The notes below the pieces were generated by a model. The model was not told the origin of the DNA, searched no databases, and saw only the letters and a program-made list of their open reading frames with translations. A program made the translations under genes and the position numbers. From an uncultured Pseudomonadota bacterium (GTDB lineage: Bacteria; Pseudomonadota; Gammaproteobacteria; Methylococcales; Methylomonadaceae), in the NCBI GenBank assembly GCA_903876445.1, contig CAIQZX010000007.1, forward strand, positions 1 to 47,921: DNA of 47,921 bases. The letters run 5' to 3'. Of the stretch, positions 24,588-35,036 are shown in pieces; position 1 is the first letter of the stretch; the number at the start of each line of letters is the position of its first letter.

Positions 24588-25283
24588 ATGACTACTATTT
24601 TAATTACAGGTGCAAATCGCGGTTTAGGTTTGGAATTTTGTAAACAATACGCACAAGATGACTGGAATGTCATTGCTTGTTGTCGTGAACCTAAAAATGC
24701 TGTGGAATTAACAGCATTAGCCACAGAGTTTTCTAACATTTCCGTTTTTGCGTTGGATGTTGCCGATTTAGGGCAAATTGAAAACTTGGCAAAACAATTA
24801 GATAACACCGCGATTGATGTGTTACTTAATAATGCCGGTATTTACGGCGATGTATCGGGGCGTGGTTTTGGTAATTTGGATTATGAACAATGGCAAAAAA
24901 ATATGACGGTAAACGTTTTTGCACCTGTAAAAATGACGGAAGTATTTTTGCCGCATTTGAAACTAGGTAAAGCAAAAACTGTTGTTGCAATGAGCAGTTT
25001 AATGGGCAGTATTGCTGACAACACCAGTGGTGCGAGCATTTTGTATCGTTCAAGTAAATCTGCGTTAAATGCCGCAATGAAAAGCGTCGCGATTGATAAG
25101 CATCATGAAGGAATTGCGGTGTTAATTCTGCATCCAGGTTGGGTCAAAACCGATATGGGCGGTTCAAATGCGCCAATGGAAATTCCTGAAAGCATTACAA
25201 AAATGCGTGAAACAATTGCCAATTTCACACTTGAAAAAAGTGGTGAATTCTTAAATTACAACGGGAAAACGTTACCTTGGTAA
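24588..25283 (+). CDS. Short-chain dehydrogenase/reductase (C-factor-like SDR)
   Basis: A 231-residue classical SDR, an NAD(P)-dependent oxidoreductase of unknown substrate. The cofactor loop TGANRGLG is at 7-14, NNAG at 81-84, the catalytic serines at 136-137 and Y153-x-x-x-K157 in [22 protein letters not shown] follows, the usual segment after the active site. The pattern, especially [10 protein letters not shown] and the C-terminal [10 protein letters not shown], is closest to the C-factor/CsgA-like branch. ATG 24588 begins MTTILITG; an alternative TTG start at 24576 would add four residues. It stands alone, 76 bases before argH. Confidence 0.85.
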   Translation: MTTILITGANRGLGLEFCKQYAQDDWNVIACCREPKNAVELTALATEFSNISVFALDVADLGQIENLAKQLDNTAIDVLLNNAGIYGDVSGRGFGNLDYEQWQKNMTVNVFAPVKMTEVFLPHLKLGKAKTVVAMSSLMGSIADNTSGASILYRSSKSALNAAMKSVAIDKHHEGIAVLILHPGWVKTDMGGSNAPMEIPESITKMRETIANFTLEKSGEFLNYNGKTLPW

Positions 25284-25359
25284 ACAAAATTTTTTCGTGA
25301 ATTGTGAAAACAAAATTCTTAAATTATCCCCTTCCCTTTTTAGTCACTTACTTTTTTCT

Positions 25360-26742
25360 ATGAACATCAATTCTCAAAAACTTTCTAGCGCACGATTCGC
25401 GCAAGCTACCGACGCATTTGTCGAAATTTTTACGGCTTCGGTTGATTTCGATAAACGCATGGCAAACCAAGACATTCAAGGTTCCCTTGCCCACGCAAAA
25501 ATGCTTTGCAAAGTCGGCGTTTTAACCGAAGAAGAACGCGATTTAATCATTCAAGGTTTAACGCAAATTCACGGTGAAATTGAACGTGGTGAATTTGAAT
25601 GGTCGATTCAACAAGAAGATGTTCACATGAATATCGAAGCGCGTTTGACGCATTTAATCGGTATTGCCGGTAAAAAATTACACACAGGACGTTCTCGAAA
25701 TGACCAAGTGGCGACGGATATTCGCTTATATTTGCGTGATGAAATTGGCGCGATTAGTGTTGAATTGAAACGTTTGCAAACGTCGATTTTAGATTTAGCT
25801 GAACAACACACTGAAACGATTATGCCAGGTTTCACGCATTTGCAAGTCGCGCAACCCATCGTTTTTGGACATCATTTAATGGCGTGGTTTGAAATGTTAG
25901 CGCGTGATGCTGACCGTTTGCGGGATTGTGCTAAACGCTTGAATGTTTCACCACTTGGCGCGGCGGCTTTAGCTGGAACAAGTTATCCCATTGATCGTCA
26001 TTTCAGTGCAGAATTATTAGGTTTTTCAAGTCCAACAGCGAATTCATTGGATTCGGTCAGTGACCGCGATTTTGCAATTGAATTTACCGCCGCCGCCAGT
26101 ATTTTGATGATGCACTTGTCACGTTTTTCGGAAGAATTGATTTTATGGGCTTCGGCTCAATTTGATTTTATTGATATTCCTGATGCGTTTTGCACGGGTT
26201 CGTCGATTATGCCGCAAAAGAAAAATCCCGATGTGCCGGAATTAGTACGCGGAAAATCGGGACGAGTGACGGGGCATTTGGTCGCATTATTGATGCTGAT
26301 GAAAAGTCAGCCGCTTGCATACAATAAAGACAATCAAGAAGATAAAGAACCGCTTTTTGATACCGTCGATACATTATTAAATTGCTTGCGTGCTTATGCG
26401 GACATGGTGCCGCATTTGACCGCGAAAAAAGAAGCTATGTATCGCGCTGCAAAACAAGGTTTTGCGACTGCAACGGATTTGGCGGATTACTTAGTTCGCA
26501 AAGGGTTAGCGTTCCGAGATGCACATGAAATTGTCGGTTTAGCGGTGCGTTTGGGTGTGGAAACAAAACGCGATTTATCCGAAATTTCATTAAATGAATT
26601 GCAAACCTTTTCGCCTTTGATTGGTGAAGAAGTCTTTGATGTTTTATCGCTTGAAGGTAGCGTAGCAGCACGTTCTCATATCGGCGGTACAGCTCCTAAA
26701 ACAGTGAGAGCCGCGATTTCGACAGCACGTCAAAGTTTATAA
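25360..26742 (+). CDS. argH: Argininosuccinate lyase
   Basis: The last enzyme of arginine biosynthesis, which splits argininosuccinate into arginine and fumarate. The 460-residue protein has the fumarase/aspartase-superfamily signature [12 protein letters not shown], the [12 protein letters not shown] motif and the catalytic segment [11 protein letters not shown] with its active-site threonine and histidine. The family start (SSARF, in place of the usual WGGRF) comes soon after ATG 25360. The frame is open further upstream to 25297, but those 21 codons are not part of the family. There is no strong Shine-Dalgarno site. Only argH of the arginine pathway is in the window. A 10-bp hairpin follows the stop. 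Confidence 0.95.
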   Translation: MNINSQKLSSARFAQATDAFVEIFTASVDFDKRMANQDIQGSLAHAKMLCKVGVLTEEERDLIIQGLTQIHGEIERGEFEWSIQQEDVHMNIEARLTHLIGIAGKKLHTGRSRNDQVATDIRLYLRDEIGAISVELKRLQTSILDLAEQHTETIMPGFTHLQVAQPIVFGHHLMAWFEMLARDADRLRDCAKRLNVSPLGAAALAGTSYPIDRHFSAELLGFSSPTANSLDSVSDRDFAIEFTAAASILMMHLSRFSEELILWASAQFDFIDIPDAFCTGSSIMPQKKNPDVPELVRGKSGRVTGHLVALLMLMKSQPLAYNKDNQEDKEPLFDTVDTLLNCLRAYADMVPHLTAKKEAMYRAAKQGFATATDLADYLVRKGLAFRDAHEIVGLAVRLGVETKRDLSEISLNELQTFSPLIGEEVFDVLSLEGSVAARSHIGGTAPKTVRAAISTARQSL

Positions 26743-26751
26743 ATTTTTGGT

Positions 26752-26784
26752 TGCAGCGTTTGGGGTTTTTCGCTAAACGCTGCA
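26752..26784 (+). terminator. Hairpin after argH
   Basis: TGCAGCGTTT (26752-26761) pairs perfectly with AAACGCTGCA (26775-26784) around a 13-nt loop that itself contains TTTTT. There is no T-run after the stem, so it is an atypical terminator. It marks the boundary between argH and the restriction-modification gene. Confidence 0.5.
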
Positions 26785-26829
26785 GATACTTAAAAAAAAC
26801 GAAGTTAAACATTTATTCAAAACTAAATC

Positions 26830-29800
26830 ATGATAGAAACCACCTTTGAACAATTACTACTCATCCTTAATTTCACCCAAAAGGCAAAAAAATTTAGCAA
26901 AACCTTTCCAAATGGCGCGATTTTAGCGGCTGATTTTGATAAACAAGAACTAATTTATCCCAAATCGCAAGGCTTAATCGTCCACGATGCGACCACCAGC
27001 AACTTTTCAGCCGCTGAAAATTTCGTGGTATTTGAATGTGTGCATCGTTTGCTTGAGAAAGGTTACGCACCGGAATCGATTGAACTTGAGCCTAAATGGA
27101 AAGTCGGACACGGGGCAAGCGGTGGCAAAGCTGATATTTTAGTCAAAGATAGACAAGGCGATTCTTTGCTGATTATCGAATGCAAAACCGCAGTCAAAGA
27201 ATTCAACAAAGCATGGCAAGACACGTTAGAAAATGGCGGACAGTTATTCGGTTACGCAGCAAATGAAGCTCCTGAATTTTTATGTTTGTATGCGTCAGAT
27301 TTTGTTAATGAAGGCGTTAAACACAATTACTATTTAATCAGTCTAAAAGACAGCGACGATTATTTAGCCAAAAACTCCAATACCGAATCCGCTCGTTTTA
27401 GCAACGCCCGAACTCGTGAACAATTGTTTGAAGTTTGGAAAAATAGCTACGATCAAGATGCTATGACTAAAGGCATTTTTGAGCATAGCGTTCAAGCCTA
27501 CATTTTGGGTAAGCAAAAAGTCTATCTCGAAGATTTACAAACGTTAAGCGGTGAAGATATTCAACCCAAATATCACGAATTCGCCACAATCATGCGCCAA
27601 CACAACATTTCAGGGCGTGAAAATGCGTTTGATAAATTAGTAAATTTATTTTTGTGTAAAATTTTGGATGAATTCAATAATGAAAATATCGAAGTCGAAA
27701 AACAAGATTTAAAATTTTATTGGGGCGGTTACGCGCAAGATTCGTATTTCAATTTGATTGACCGTTTGCAAGAGCTTTATCAAAAAGGCATGGATAAGTT
27801 TTTAGATGAACCTGTGACGTATGTTGATAATACGGCGGTCGATAATGCGTTTCGTTATTTTCAAAATAAACCCGATGCGACACGCGACACGGTCAAAGAA
27901 TTATTTAAACAACTCAAGTATTTTACCAACAGTGATTTTGCGTTTATCGATGTGCATAACGAAACCCTGTTTTATCAAAATTCGACCGTTTTGTTAAAAA
28001 TCGTCAAGATGTTGCAAGACATTAAATTGTTGCAAAAAGACAGTAATAATCAATTTTTAGGCGATTTATTTGAAGGCTTTTTAGATAACGGCGTAAAACA
28101 ATCCGAAGGGCAATTTTTTACTCCGATGCCGATTTGTCGCTTCATTATGCAGTCGTTGCCACTCAAAACACTTTTCACAAATAGCGAAGAACCACAGAAA
28201 GCGATTGATTATGCGTGTGGTGCGGGGCATTTTTTAAACGAACTCGCCATGCAAATCACGCCCTTTATTCACGATAAAGCCGCGCATTATTCCCAATTTT
28301 ACGGCATTGAAAAAGAATATCGCTTGTCAAAAGTCGCTAAAGTTTCGGCGTTTATGTACGGTCAAAATGAAATTAACATCATTTATGGCGATGCCTTAGC
28401 CTCACACGCAAAAATCGAAAATGACAGTTTTTCATTATTAGTCGCAAATCCACCGTATAGCGTGAAAGGTTTTTTAGCGACTTTAGACAAAAAAGAACGT
28501 GCCAAATATGAATTATTCAAAACTATCAATGACAAAAGCATTGAATCCAACAATTCGATTGAAACTTTTTTTATTGAACGCGCAAAACAATTATTAAAAG
28601 TGGGTGGTGTGGCGGCAATTATTGTCCCGTCGTCAATTTTGTCCAACAGCGACAGCACTTACACCGCCACCCGTTCATTATTACTCGCGTATTTTGACAT
28701 CGTGGCGATTGTTGAATTTGGCTCTGGCACATTCGGCAAAACAGGCACAAATACCGTCACATTATTTTTACGTCGTAAGAAAAGAATGCCCGAAGTCGCG
28801 CATCATTACGCTTGCCGCGTGAAATGTTGGTTTGATTTTCAAGATTTAGAAAACAAATGTTACGAAGACGCGCATTTGATTCATAAATACTGCGAACACA
28901 TTGGCATTCCATTTGAGCAATACGAAACGCTTTTAAATGGCAAACCATCTGCGGATTTACTTGCCCATGAAATGTTTGTCGATTATCAAAAACAATTCGA
29001 CGGTTCGAGCGAAATTATCAATTTAAAAAAACAAAAATCGTTTTTGGCAAAAAGCCACGTTGAAAAAGAAGTCGAATTGAAAAAGCGTTTAATTGCTTAT
29101 TTAACGGAAATTGAAAAAGATAAATTACTGTATTTCGTATTGGCTTATGAAAACCCACAAAAAGTTCTCGTCATCAAAAGTCCGTCCGACAACAAAGAAC
29201 AAAAAGCGTTTTTAGGTTATGAATGGAGCGGTCGAAAAGGTGACGAAGGCATTAAATTAACTACCGATTCAAACGGCACGCATTTAACGCCACTTTATGA
29301 CGAAACCAACCGCGATAATCCCGAAAAAATTAACGCTTTAATCACGCAAAACTTTTTAGGCGAATTATCAGCGATTCCCGAAGTGTTACAGCCTTTCGCA
29401 TCGTTGGTGAATTTGGTTGATATGCTTGATTTTTCACGCAAAGATTTTGATAAAACGATTTCGTCGAACGTAAGAAAAGCAGAATTTGAAATCAAATCAA
29501 AATGGGAAATAAAAAGACTTTCCGATTTAATTCAAATTATTGGTGGCGGAACACCTGATACAAAAATTGCAGATTATTGGGGCGGTGATATTCCTTGGTT
29601 AAGTGTGGTTGATTTTAATGGCGATAGCCGATTTGTAAGTACGAGTGAAAAAACAATCACCGAATTAGGTTTAAAAAATAGCAGTACAAAATATCTTCAA
29701 AAAGGTGATTTAATTATTTCAGCTCGTGGAACAGTTGGAGCGTTAGCACAATTAGCTATTCCAATGACTTTTAACCAATCTTGTTATGGATTGAGAGCAA

Positions 29801-30084
29801 AAACAGAAATTATTGATGCGGGTTATTTGTTTTACGTTTTGAAACAAGAAATTCAACAATTCAAATCAAATGCTTACGGCACTACATTTGGTTCAATCAC
29901 AACAAAAACATTCGATATTATTAAAATCCCACTCCCACCTTTAGAAATTCAACAGCAAATCGTGAGTGAAATTGAGGAATTAGAAAAAAACAAAAGTGAG
30001 TTGTTGAAAGAAGGCATGACGATGAAAGATTTTGAAATCGCCATTAAAGAAGCGAAACAGACGGTTTTGAAGAATTATTTATAA
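26830..30084 (+). CDS. Single-chain restriction-modification-specificity enzyme (type IIG-like)
   Basis: A 1084-residue fusion of nuclease, methyltransferase and specificity parts. The N-terminus has a type I HsdR-N-like PD-(D/E)xK nuclease: GGKADILV with Asp102, then IIECK with Glu117 and Lys119. A helical linker leads to an N6-adenine methyltransferase with motif I DYACGAGHF (from 460) and motif IV NPPY (540-543), preceded by the GQFFTP segment typical of HsdM. From about residue 890 to the end is one HsdS-type target-recognition domain (IIGGGTPDTKIADYWGGDIPW, LISARGTVG, PLPPLEIQQQIV) with its coiled coil. There is no helicase motor, so ATP-driven type I cleavage is not expected. Only one recognition domain is present, so it probably binds a split site as a dimer. 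It is alone, between argH and a FAH gene. Confidence 0.85.
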   Translation: MIETTFEQLLLILNFTQKAKKFSKTFPNGAILAADFDKQELIYPKSQGLIVHDATTSNFSAAENFVVFECVHRLLEKGYAPESIELEPKWKVGHGASGGKADILVKDRQGDSLLIIECKTAVKEFNKAWQDTLENGGQLFGYAANEAPEFLCLYASDFVNEGVKHNYYLISLKDSDDYLAKNSNTESARFSNARTREQLFEVWKNSYDQDAMTKGIFEHSVQAYILGKQKVYLEDLQTLSGEDIQPKYHEFATIMRQHNISGRENAFDKLVNLFLCKILDEFNNENIEVEKQDLKFYWGGYAQDSYFNLIDRLQELYQKGMDKFLDEPVTYVDNTAVDNAFRYFQNKPDATRDTVKELFKQLKYFTNSDFAFIDVHNETLFYQNSTVLLKIVKMLQDIKLLQKDSNNQFLGDLFEGFLDNGVKQSEGQFFTPMPICRFIMQSLPLKTLFTNSEEPQKAIDYACGAGHFLNELAMQITPFIHDKAAHYSQFYGIEKEYRLSKVAKVSAFMYGQNEINIIYGDALASHAKIENDSFSLLVANPPYSVKGFLATLDKKERAKYELFKTINDKSIESNNSIETFFIERAKQLLKVGGVAAIIVPSSILSNSDSTYTATRSLLLAYFDIVAIVEFGSGTFGKTGTNTVTLFLRRKKRMPEVAHHYACRVKCWFDFQDLENKCYEDAHLIHKYCEHIGIPFEQYETLLNGKPSADLLAHEMFVDYQKQFDGSSEIINLKKQKSFLAKSHVEKEVELKKRLIAYLTEIEKDKLLYFVLAYENPQKVLVIKSPSDNKEQKAFLGYEWSGRKGDEGIKLTTDSNGTHLTPLYDETNRDNPEKINALITQNFLGELSAIPEVLQPFASLVNLVDMLDFSRKDFDKTISSNVRKAEFEIKSKWEIKRLSDLIQIIGGGTPDTKIADYWGGDIPWLSVVDFNGDSRFVSTSEKTITELGLKNSSTKYLQKGDLIISARGTVGALAQLAIPMTFNQSCYGLRAKTEIIDAGYLFYVLKQEIQQFKSNAYGTTFGSITTKTFDIIKIPLPPLEIQQQIVSEIEELEKNKSELLKEGMTMKDFEIAIKEAKQTVLKNYL

Positions 30085-30099
30085 CGGAGAAAATGAAAG

Positions 30100-30945
30100 A
30101 TGAAATTAGCAACATTTACTTATGAAAATCAAACGCGCGTTGGCGCGGTTATCGAAAACCAAATTATTGACGGTTTAGGCGACACAAGTTTGCCAACCGA
30201 TATGATTGAGTTTTTAGAACAAGGCGACAGTGCATTGCAAAAAATGCAGGCGTTGATTTCGTCTCAAAAAAATCGAATTCCGTTAGCGGATGTTCAATTA
30301 CTTGCTCCTATTCCACGTCCCCGAAAATTTTTAGGTATTGGTTTAAATTACGCCGACCACGTTAATGAAACAGGTTTAGAAAAACCTGAATATCCGATGT
30401 TTTTCACAAAACAAAGCAGTTGCGTAATTGGTCACAACGACACTATTCAAATGCCGCCTATTTCTGAAAAAGTGGATTATGAAGGTGAACTTGCGTTTGT
30501 AATTGGCAAAAAATGCAAAAATGTTTCTATCGAAAATGCACATGATGTGATGGCGGGTTTTACGATTGTGAACGATGTTACGGTGCGAGATTGGCAATTT
30601 AGAACCCCAACATGGACGATTGGAAAATCCTTTGATACACATGGACCAATGGGTCCTTGGATTGTAACGGCTGATGAAATACAAAATCCGCACGCTTTGA
30701 GTTTAAAAACATGGGTGGACGATGAATTGCGTCAAAATTCAAATACTTGTTACATGATGTTTAATTGTTATGAAATGATTGCTTATTTATCACAAGCGAT
30801 GACGCTTGAAGTCGGCGACGTGATTTCAACAGGAACACCAAGCGGCGTAGGTGTAAAAATGAAACCGCGTGGTTATTTGAAATCCGGACAAACAGTAAAA
30901 ATTGAAATCGAAGAAATTGGAACATTGGTTAATTTCGTGAATTAG
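30100..30945 (+). CDS. Fumarylacetoacetate hydrolase family protein
   Basis: A 281-residue metal-dependent enzyme of the FAH superfamily, whose members cleave or isomerise beta-dicarbonyl compounds, or decarboxylate oxaloacetate. The conserved block KFLGIGLNYADHVNETG, the metal-ligand segment DYEGELAFVIGK with its two glutamates, the following DVTVRDWQ aspartate, and the C-terminal VGDVISTGTPSGVGVKMKPRGYLKSG are all present. Length is typical of the bacterial 2-hydroxyhepta-2,4-diene-dioate isomerase-like group. The substrate cannot be told from sequence. It starts 15 bases after the R-M gene with a GGAG site but is probably unrelated in function; miaA follows 44 bases later. Confidence 0.85.
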   Translation: MKLATFTYENQTRVGAVIENQIIDGLGDTSLPTDMIEFLEQGDSALQKMQALISSQKNRIPLADVQLLAPIPRPRKFLGIGLNYADHVNETGLEKPEYPMFFTKQSSCVIGHNDTIQMPPISEKVDYEGELAFVIGKKCKNVSIENAHDVMAGFTIVNDVTVRDWQFRTPTWTIGKSFDTHGPMGPWIVTADEIQNPHALSLKTWVDDELRQNSNTCYMMFNCYEMIAYLSQAMTLEVGDVISTGTPSGVGVKMKPRGYLKSGQTVKIEIEEIGTLVNFVN

Positions 30946-30989
30946 GCTAATGTTAAACTGACGCAAAACATACTTTTCATTGGAAAATC

Positions 30990-31937
30990 ATGCAAAAAAA
31001 TCTTGAAATGGAATCATTGCCACCCGCTGTTTTTTTAATGGGTCCAACAGCATCAGGCAAATCGGCATTAGCTGTAGAGCTAGCACAAGCATTACACGGT
31101 GAAATTATTAGCGTTGATTCGGCGTTAGTGTTCAAAGACATGGACATCGGAACAGCAAAACCCACTTTAGCTGAACGAGGCGGAATCGAACATCATTTAA
31201 TTGATATTCTCGATGTAAGTGACTCTTTTTCAACCGGACAATTTCGCAATGAAGCCTTGCGTTTAATGGCGGATATTACAACGCGAGGGAAATTACCGAT
31301 TTTAGTCGGTGGAACGATGCTTTATTTCAATGCCTTAACACAAGGACTGGCGGAATTACCGCCGGCTAACACTGAAATTCGCGCAAAGTTGGAAGCAGAA
31401 TTGGAACGCGATGGCAATATCGCATTACATCGCCGATTGGAAAAAGTAGACATTCGGGCTGCAAAACGCATTCATCCTAACGACCCACAACGTGTGCAAA
31501 GAGCGTTAGAAGTGTTTGAACTGACGGGGAAAGCAATGAGCGATTTTTTTGCGGATAATCAACAAACGCTGCCGTATCGGATTCAAAAATTCGTTATCGC
31601 CCCTGAAGATAGAAAAGTGTTGCACGAAATTATCGCGCAACGCTTTCATAAAATGTTAGAACAGGGTTTTTTATCTGAAGTGGAAAAGTTGTATTTGCGT
31701 GGTGATTTACACGATAAATTACCGGCGATTCGCGCGGTAGGTTATCGAGAAGCATGGTCGTATTTTCAAGGCGACTACGATTTACCGACGATGACAGAAA
31801 AAGCTATTATTGCTACCCGACAACTCGCCAAGCGTCAATTTACTTGGCTTCGCCGTGAAACAGACGCGCATTCGTTAATCACTGGACAGAAAAATATGTT
31901 AGCCCAAATTCAAGCCATTTTAACTGCTGCACCCTGA
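30990..31937 (+). CDS. miaA: tRNA dimethylallyltransferase
   Basis: MiaA adds the dimethylallyl group to N6 of A37 in tRNAs reading UNN codons. The 315-residue protein has the P-loop GPTASGKS (18-25), ISVDSALVF with the catalytic aspartate, MDIGTAKP, the substrate-binding PILVGGTMLYFNAL segment, HPNDPQRVQRALEVFELTGK and the C-terminal ATRQLAKRQFTWLR. It is close to the E. coli protein throughout. Its last 28 bases overlap the 3' end of trmL on the other strand. Both genes of this convergent pair modify the anticodon loop of tRNA. Confidence 0.96.
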   Translation: MQKNLEMESLPPAVFLMGPTASGKSALAVELAQALHGEIISVDSALVFKDMDIGTAKPTLAERGGIEHHLIDILDVSDSFSTGQFRNEALRLMADITTRGKLPILVGGTMLYFNALTQGLAELPPANTEIRAKLEAELERDGNIALHRRLEKVDIRAAKRIHPNDPQRVQRALEVFELTGKAMSDFFADNQQTLPYRIQKFVIAPEDRKVLHEIIAQRFHKMLEQGFLSEVEKLYLRGDLHDKLPAIRAVGYREAWSYFQGDYDLPTMTEKAIIATRQLAKRQFTWLRRETDAHSLITGQKNMLAQIQAILTAAP

Positions 31938-32383
31938 AAATCGACTTGCCGCCATGCTTCATAAAGCAAAATCGCCACTGTATTCGATAAATTCAAACTT
32001 CGACTTTCTGGCTGCATTGGTAAATACAAACAATTTTCACCAATCATTTCTAGCGTTTCTTTTGGTAAACCGCGTGTTTCGCAACCAAACAAAAATGTAT
32101 CGCCCGCTTCAAATTTCGCTTCGGAATAAATTTTCGTTCCTTTCGTTGTTAATGCAAAAAGACGTTTTGGTTGTACGGTCGATAAAAAATCGGGCAATGA
32201 TTCATGTAATTGAATCGTTGCCCATTCATGATAATCCAAACCGGCACGACGCAATTTTTTATCATCCAATTCAAACCCTAATGGTTTAATTAAGTGCAAT
32301 TGCACACCTGCATTTGCACTTAATCGAATGATATTGCCCGTATTGGCTGGAATTTCCGGCTCAAATAGAACAATGTTGAACAT
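31910..32383 (-). CDS. trmL: tRNA (cytidine/uridine-34-2'-O)-methyltransferase
   Basis: A 157-residue SPOUT methyltransferase that 2'-O-methylates position 34 of leucine tRNAs. The N-terminal MFNIVLFEPEIPANTGNIIRL is diagnostic. AGLDYHEWA follows, and then the knot motifs FGCETRGLP and LYLPMQPESRSLNLSNTVAI. It starts 2 bases after the stop of glgP and is probably co-transcribed with it. It ends inside the 3' end of miaA with no room for a separate terminator. Confidence 0.95.
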   Translation of the reverse strand: MFNIVLFEPEIPANTGNIIRLSANAGVQLHLIKPLGFELDDKKLRRAGLDYHEWATIQLHESLPDFLSTVQPKRLFALTTKGTKIYSEAKFEAGDTFLFGCETRGLPKETLEMIGENCLYLPMQPESRSLNLSNTVAILLYEAWRQVDFQGAAVKMA

Positions 32384-32385
32384 AA

Positions 32386-34896
32386 TTAAAAATTATTATC
32401 GATTTGAACGGGCGTTAACTTCCAAATATCGTTGTTGTAATCGCTAATCGTGCGATCCGTCGAGAATTTTCCGCTCGCGGCACAATTTAAAATACTCATT
32501 TTTGTCCAACGTTCTTTGTCTTGATACGCAATTTCAACTTGGCGTTGCGCGTCAATAAAGCTGCGGAAATCGGCAATCGTTTTCCAAGGATCATTACCGC
32601 TTTTAACGGAATTGATAATGTCATCAAAAATACCGGGTTCAAATTGATTGAAATGTCCACATTCCAACAGTGCCAACGTGCGTTGTAAATCTTCGTCCGC
32701 ATCAATATAGGCTTGTGGATTATAATTTCCGTTCAGAGCTTGCACTTCTGCTTCCGTTAAACCGAATAGGAAGAAATTGTCGTCGCCGACTTCTTCACGA
32801 ATTTCAATGTTCGCGCCATCCAACGTTCCAATGGTAATTGCGCCGTTCATCATAAATTTCATGTTGCCAGTTCCAGAGGCTTCTTTACCCGCAGTTGAAA
32901 TTTGTTCTGATAAATCCGAACCCGGACAAATTTTTTCCATCGCGGATACCCGATAATTAGGCAAGAACACCAACTTTAATTTTCCACCAACATCCGGATC
33001 ATTGTTAATCACATTACTGACATTGTTAATCAATTTAATGATTCGTTTCGCCATGTAATAACCGGGTGCTGCTTTACCGCCAATTAACACACAACGGTCT
33101 ACCCAGTTTGCGGTGTCACCACGTTTAATGCGGTCGTACAAATGAACGACGTGTAACACATTCAATAACTGACGTTTGTATTCGTGAATTCGCTTCACTT
33201 GCACGTCAAAAATCGCATTTACATTGAAATCAACATCGTGATCCAGTTTTTTGAAATCAATCAATTTCTGTTTTGCAATTTGTTTTAATGTCGCCCATTT
33301 TTCTCGGAATGCTGCATCATCCGCATAAGGCACTAACAATTGCAATTGCGATAAATCTGTAATCCAACCATTGCCAATTGTTTGGGTAATCAACTCGGCA
33401 AGTTCTGGATTACAAGCCGCTAACCAACGACGCGGCGTGACACCGTTAGTTTTATTGTTAAATTTTTGTGGTGTGAATTCGTAGAAATCACGGAACAAGC
33501 CTTCTTGCAATAATTTTGAATGCAATTCCGCCACGCCGTTAACCGAATAACTGCCAACAATCGCTAAGTATGCCATGCGAATATATTGTCCACCGTGACC
33601 TTCTTCGATGATAGACATACGCGATAAACGATCTTTGTCGCCCGGCCAACGAGATGAAACTTGCGACATAAAGTGCATATTGATTTCAAAAATGATTTCT
33701 AATAAACGTGGTAACAATTCACGGAATAAACCGACCGACCAACGTTCTAACGCTTCAGGTAACAACGTGTGGTTTGTATATGCCATTGTGTGACTGGTGA
33801 TATTCCACGCTTCATTCCAAGGTACTTCATAAACGTCAACCAATAAACGCATCAATTCCGCCACCGAAATACTCGGATGCGTATCGTTTAATTGAAAACA
33901 ATTTTTCGCTGCAAATTCTTTGAAATTATTACCGTGTCGCCCAACCCATGTTGAAATCACATCTTGTAAACTTGCTGATGCCAATAAATACTGCTGACGT
34001 AAACGTAAGGCTTTGCCGTTTTCGCTGGAATCATTCGGATATAAAACCATTGTGATGTTTTCAGCGGTGTTTTTTGCCGCTACCGCGTCAGCATAATCCC
34101 CAGCATTGAAGTCTTCTAAATCGAATTCTTCTGTCGCAGTAGCTTTCCATAATCGCAATGTATTAACCGTCCCATTTTGATAGCCCGGAACAGGCGTGTC
34201 AAAAGGTACAGCTAAAATATCATGCGTATCAACCCAACACACTTTGCGTTTGCCGTGTTCATCAGTACGCACTTCAGTATGACCGCCAAATTTCACTCGC
34301 TGCACATATTCCGCGCGTTCAATTTCCCATACATTACCGTTACGCAACCAATGATCCGGTTTTTCAACTTGTTCGCCGTTAATAATTGCCTGCGAAAACA
34401 TACCGTATTCATAACGCAAACCATAACCCGTAACAGGTAACTGCAATGTCGCACAACTATCAATGAAACAAGCGGCTAAACGTCCCAAACCGCCATTTCC
34501 TAAACCTGCATCTGGCTCACTTTCAACCAATTCTTCGAGATCTAACCCTAAATCGTACATGGCATTTGCAACAACGCCATCTAAATTCAAATTGAGCATC
34601 GCATTACTCAATGCTCTGCCCATTAAAAATTCCATAGATAAATACGACGCACGACGTGAATCTTGCTCTTTATAAGTCGTGTAAGTGCGTTTCCAGCGTT
34701 CGACTAAACGATCGCTGATGGCTAATGAAAGGGCTTCATAAGCATAATGTGGCGAACGGCAACTTGCATCACGCCCCAACCGGTGTCCGTAATAACGCTT
34801 GAAATCATTTTCAATGTGCGTTTCATCCATGCCTAAATCGGGCAAGGTTGTAATTGTTGAACTTGGCTTACTGGTTTTAAAAATTCTAAATGGCAT
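32386..34896 (-). CDS. glgP: Glycogen/starch/alpha-glucan phosphorylase
   Basis: An 836-residue PLP enzyme (GT35) that releases glucose-1-phosphate from glycogen or maltodextrin. Conserved stretches include RRASYLSMEFLMGR, NGGLGRLAACF, QLNDTHPSISVAELMR, the motif NVKVNP-like VQVKRIHEYKRQLLN, the KAAPGY segment and the PLP-lysine region EASGTGNMKFMMNGA. Length matches the family (about 800-840). No other glycogen genes are in the window, but trmL follows immediately. The 140 bases upstream to the divergent SOR-like gene are AT-rich and must hold both promoters. Confidence 0.95.
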   Translation of the reverse strand: MPFRIFKTSKPSSTITTLPDLGMDETHIENDFKRYYGHRLGRDASCRSPHYAYEALSLAISDRLVERWKRTYTTYKEQDSRRASYLSMEFLMGRALSNAMLNLNLDGVVANAMYDLGLDLEELVESEPDAGLGNGGLGRLAACFIDSCATLQLPVTGYGLRYEYGMFSQAIINGEQVEKPDHWLRNGNVWEIERAEYVQRVKFGGHTEVRTDEHGKRKVCWVDTHDILAVPFDTPVPGYQNGTVNTLRLWKATATEEFDLEDFNAGDYADAVAAKNTAENITMVLYPNDSSENGKALRLRQQYLLASASLQDVISTWVGRHGNNFKEFAAKNCFQLNDTHPSISVAELMRLLVDVYEVPWNEAWNITSHTMAYTNHTLLPEALERWSVGLFRELLPRLLEIIFEINMHFMSQVSSRWPGDKDRLSRMSIIEEGHGGQYIRMAYLAIVGSYSVNGVAELHSKLLQEGLFRDFYEFTPQKFNNKTNGVTPRRWLAACNPELAELITQTIGNGWITDLSQLQLLVPYADDAAFREKWATLKQIAKQKLIDFKKLDHDVDFNVNAIFDVQVKRIHEYKRQLLNVLHVVHLYDRIKRGDTANWVDRCVLIGGKAAPGYYMAKRIIKLINNVSNVINNDPDVGGKLKLVFLPNYRVSAMEKICPGSDLSEQISTAGKEASGTGNMKFMMNGAITIGTLDGANIEIREEVGDDNFFLFGLTEAEVQALNGNYNPQAYIDADEDLQRTLALLECGHFNQFEPGIFDDIINSVKSGNDPWKTIADFRSFIDAQRQVEIAYQDKERWTKMSILNCAASGKFSTDRTISDYNNDIWKLTPVQIDNNF

Positions 34897-35036
34897 TTAA
34901 TTTACCTTTATTGAAAATGGGATTTTAAGAAGTAGTGCTATTTTAGTCTATATCACGCAAAATATGAGTAGTAATTGGCTAAAGCACTTAGATACCATAA
35001 CTAAATGACGGTTTAATTTAATGTGAGGAGAAAAAA

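Noticed and set aside
26752-26784. Hairpin after argH as an attachment site for the R-M gene
   Set aside because: There is no matching copy after the R-M gene at 30084-30100 and no integrase, so it is treated as an argH-end hairpin only.
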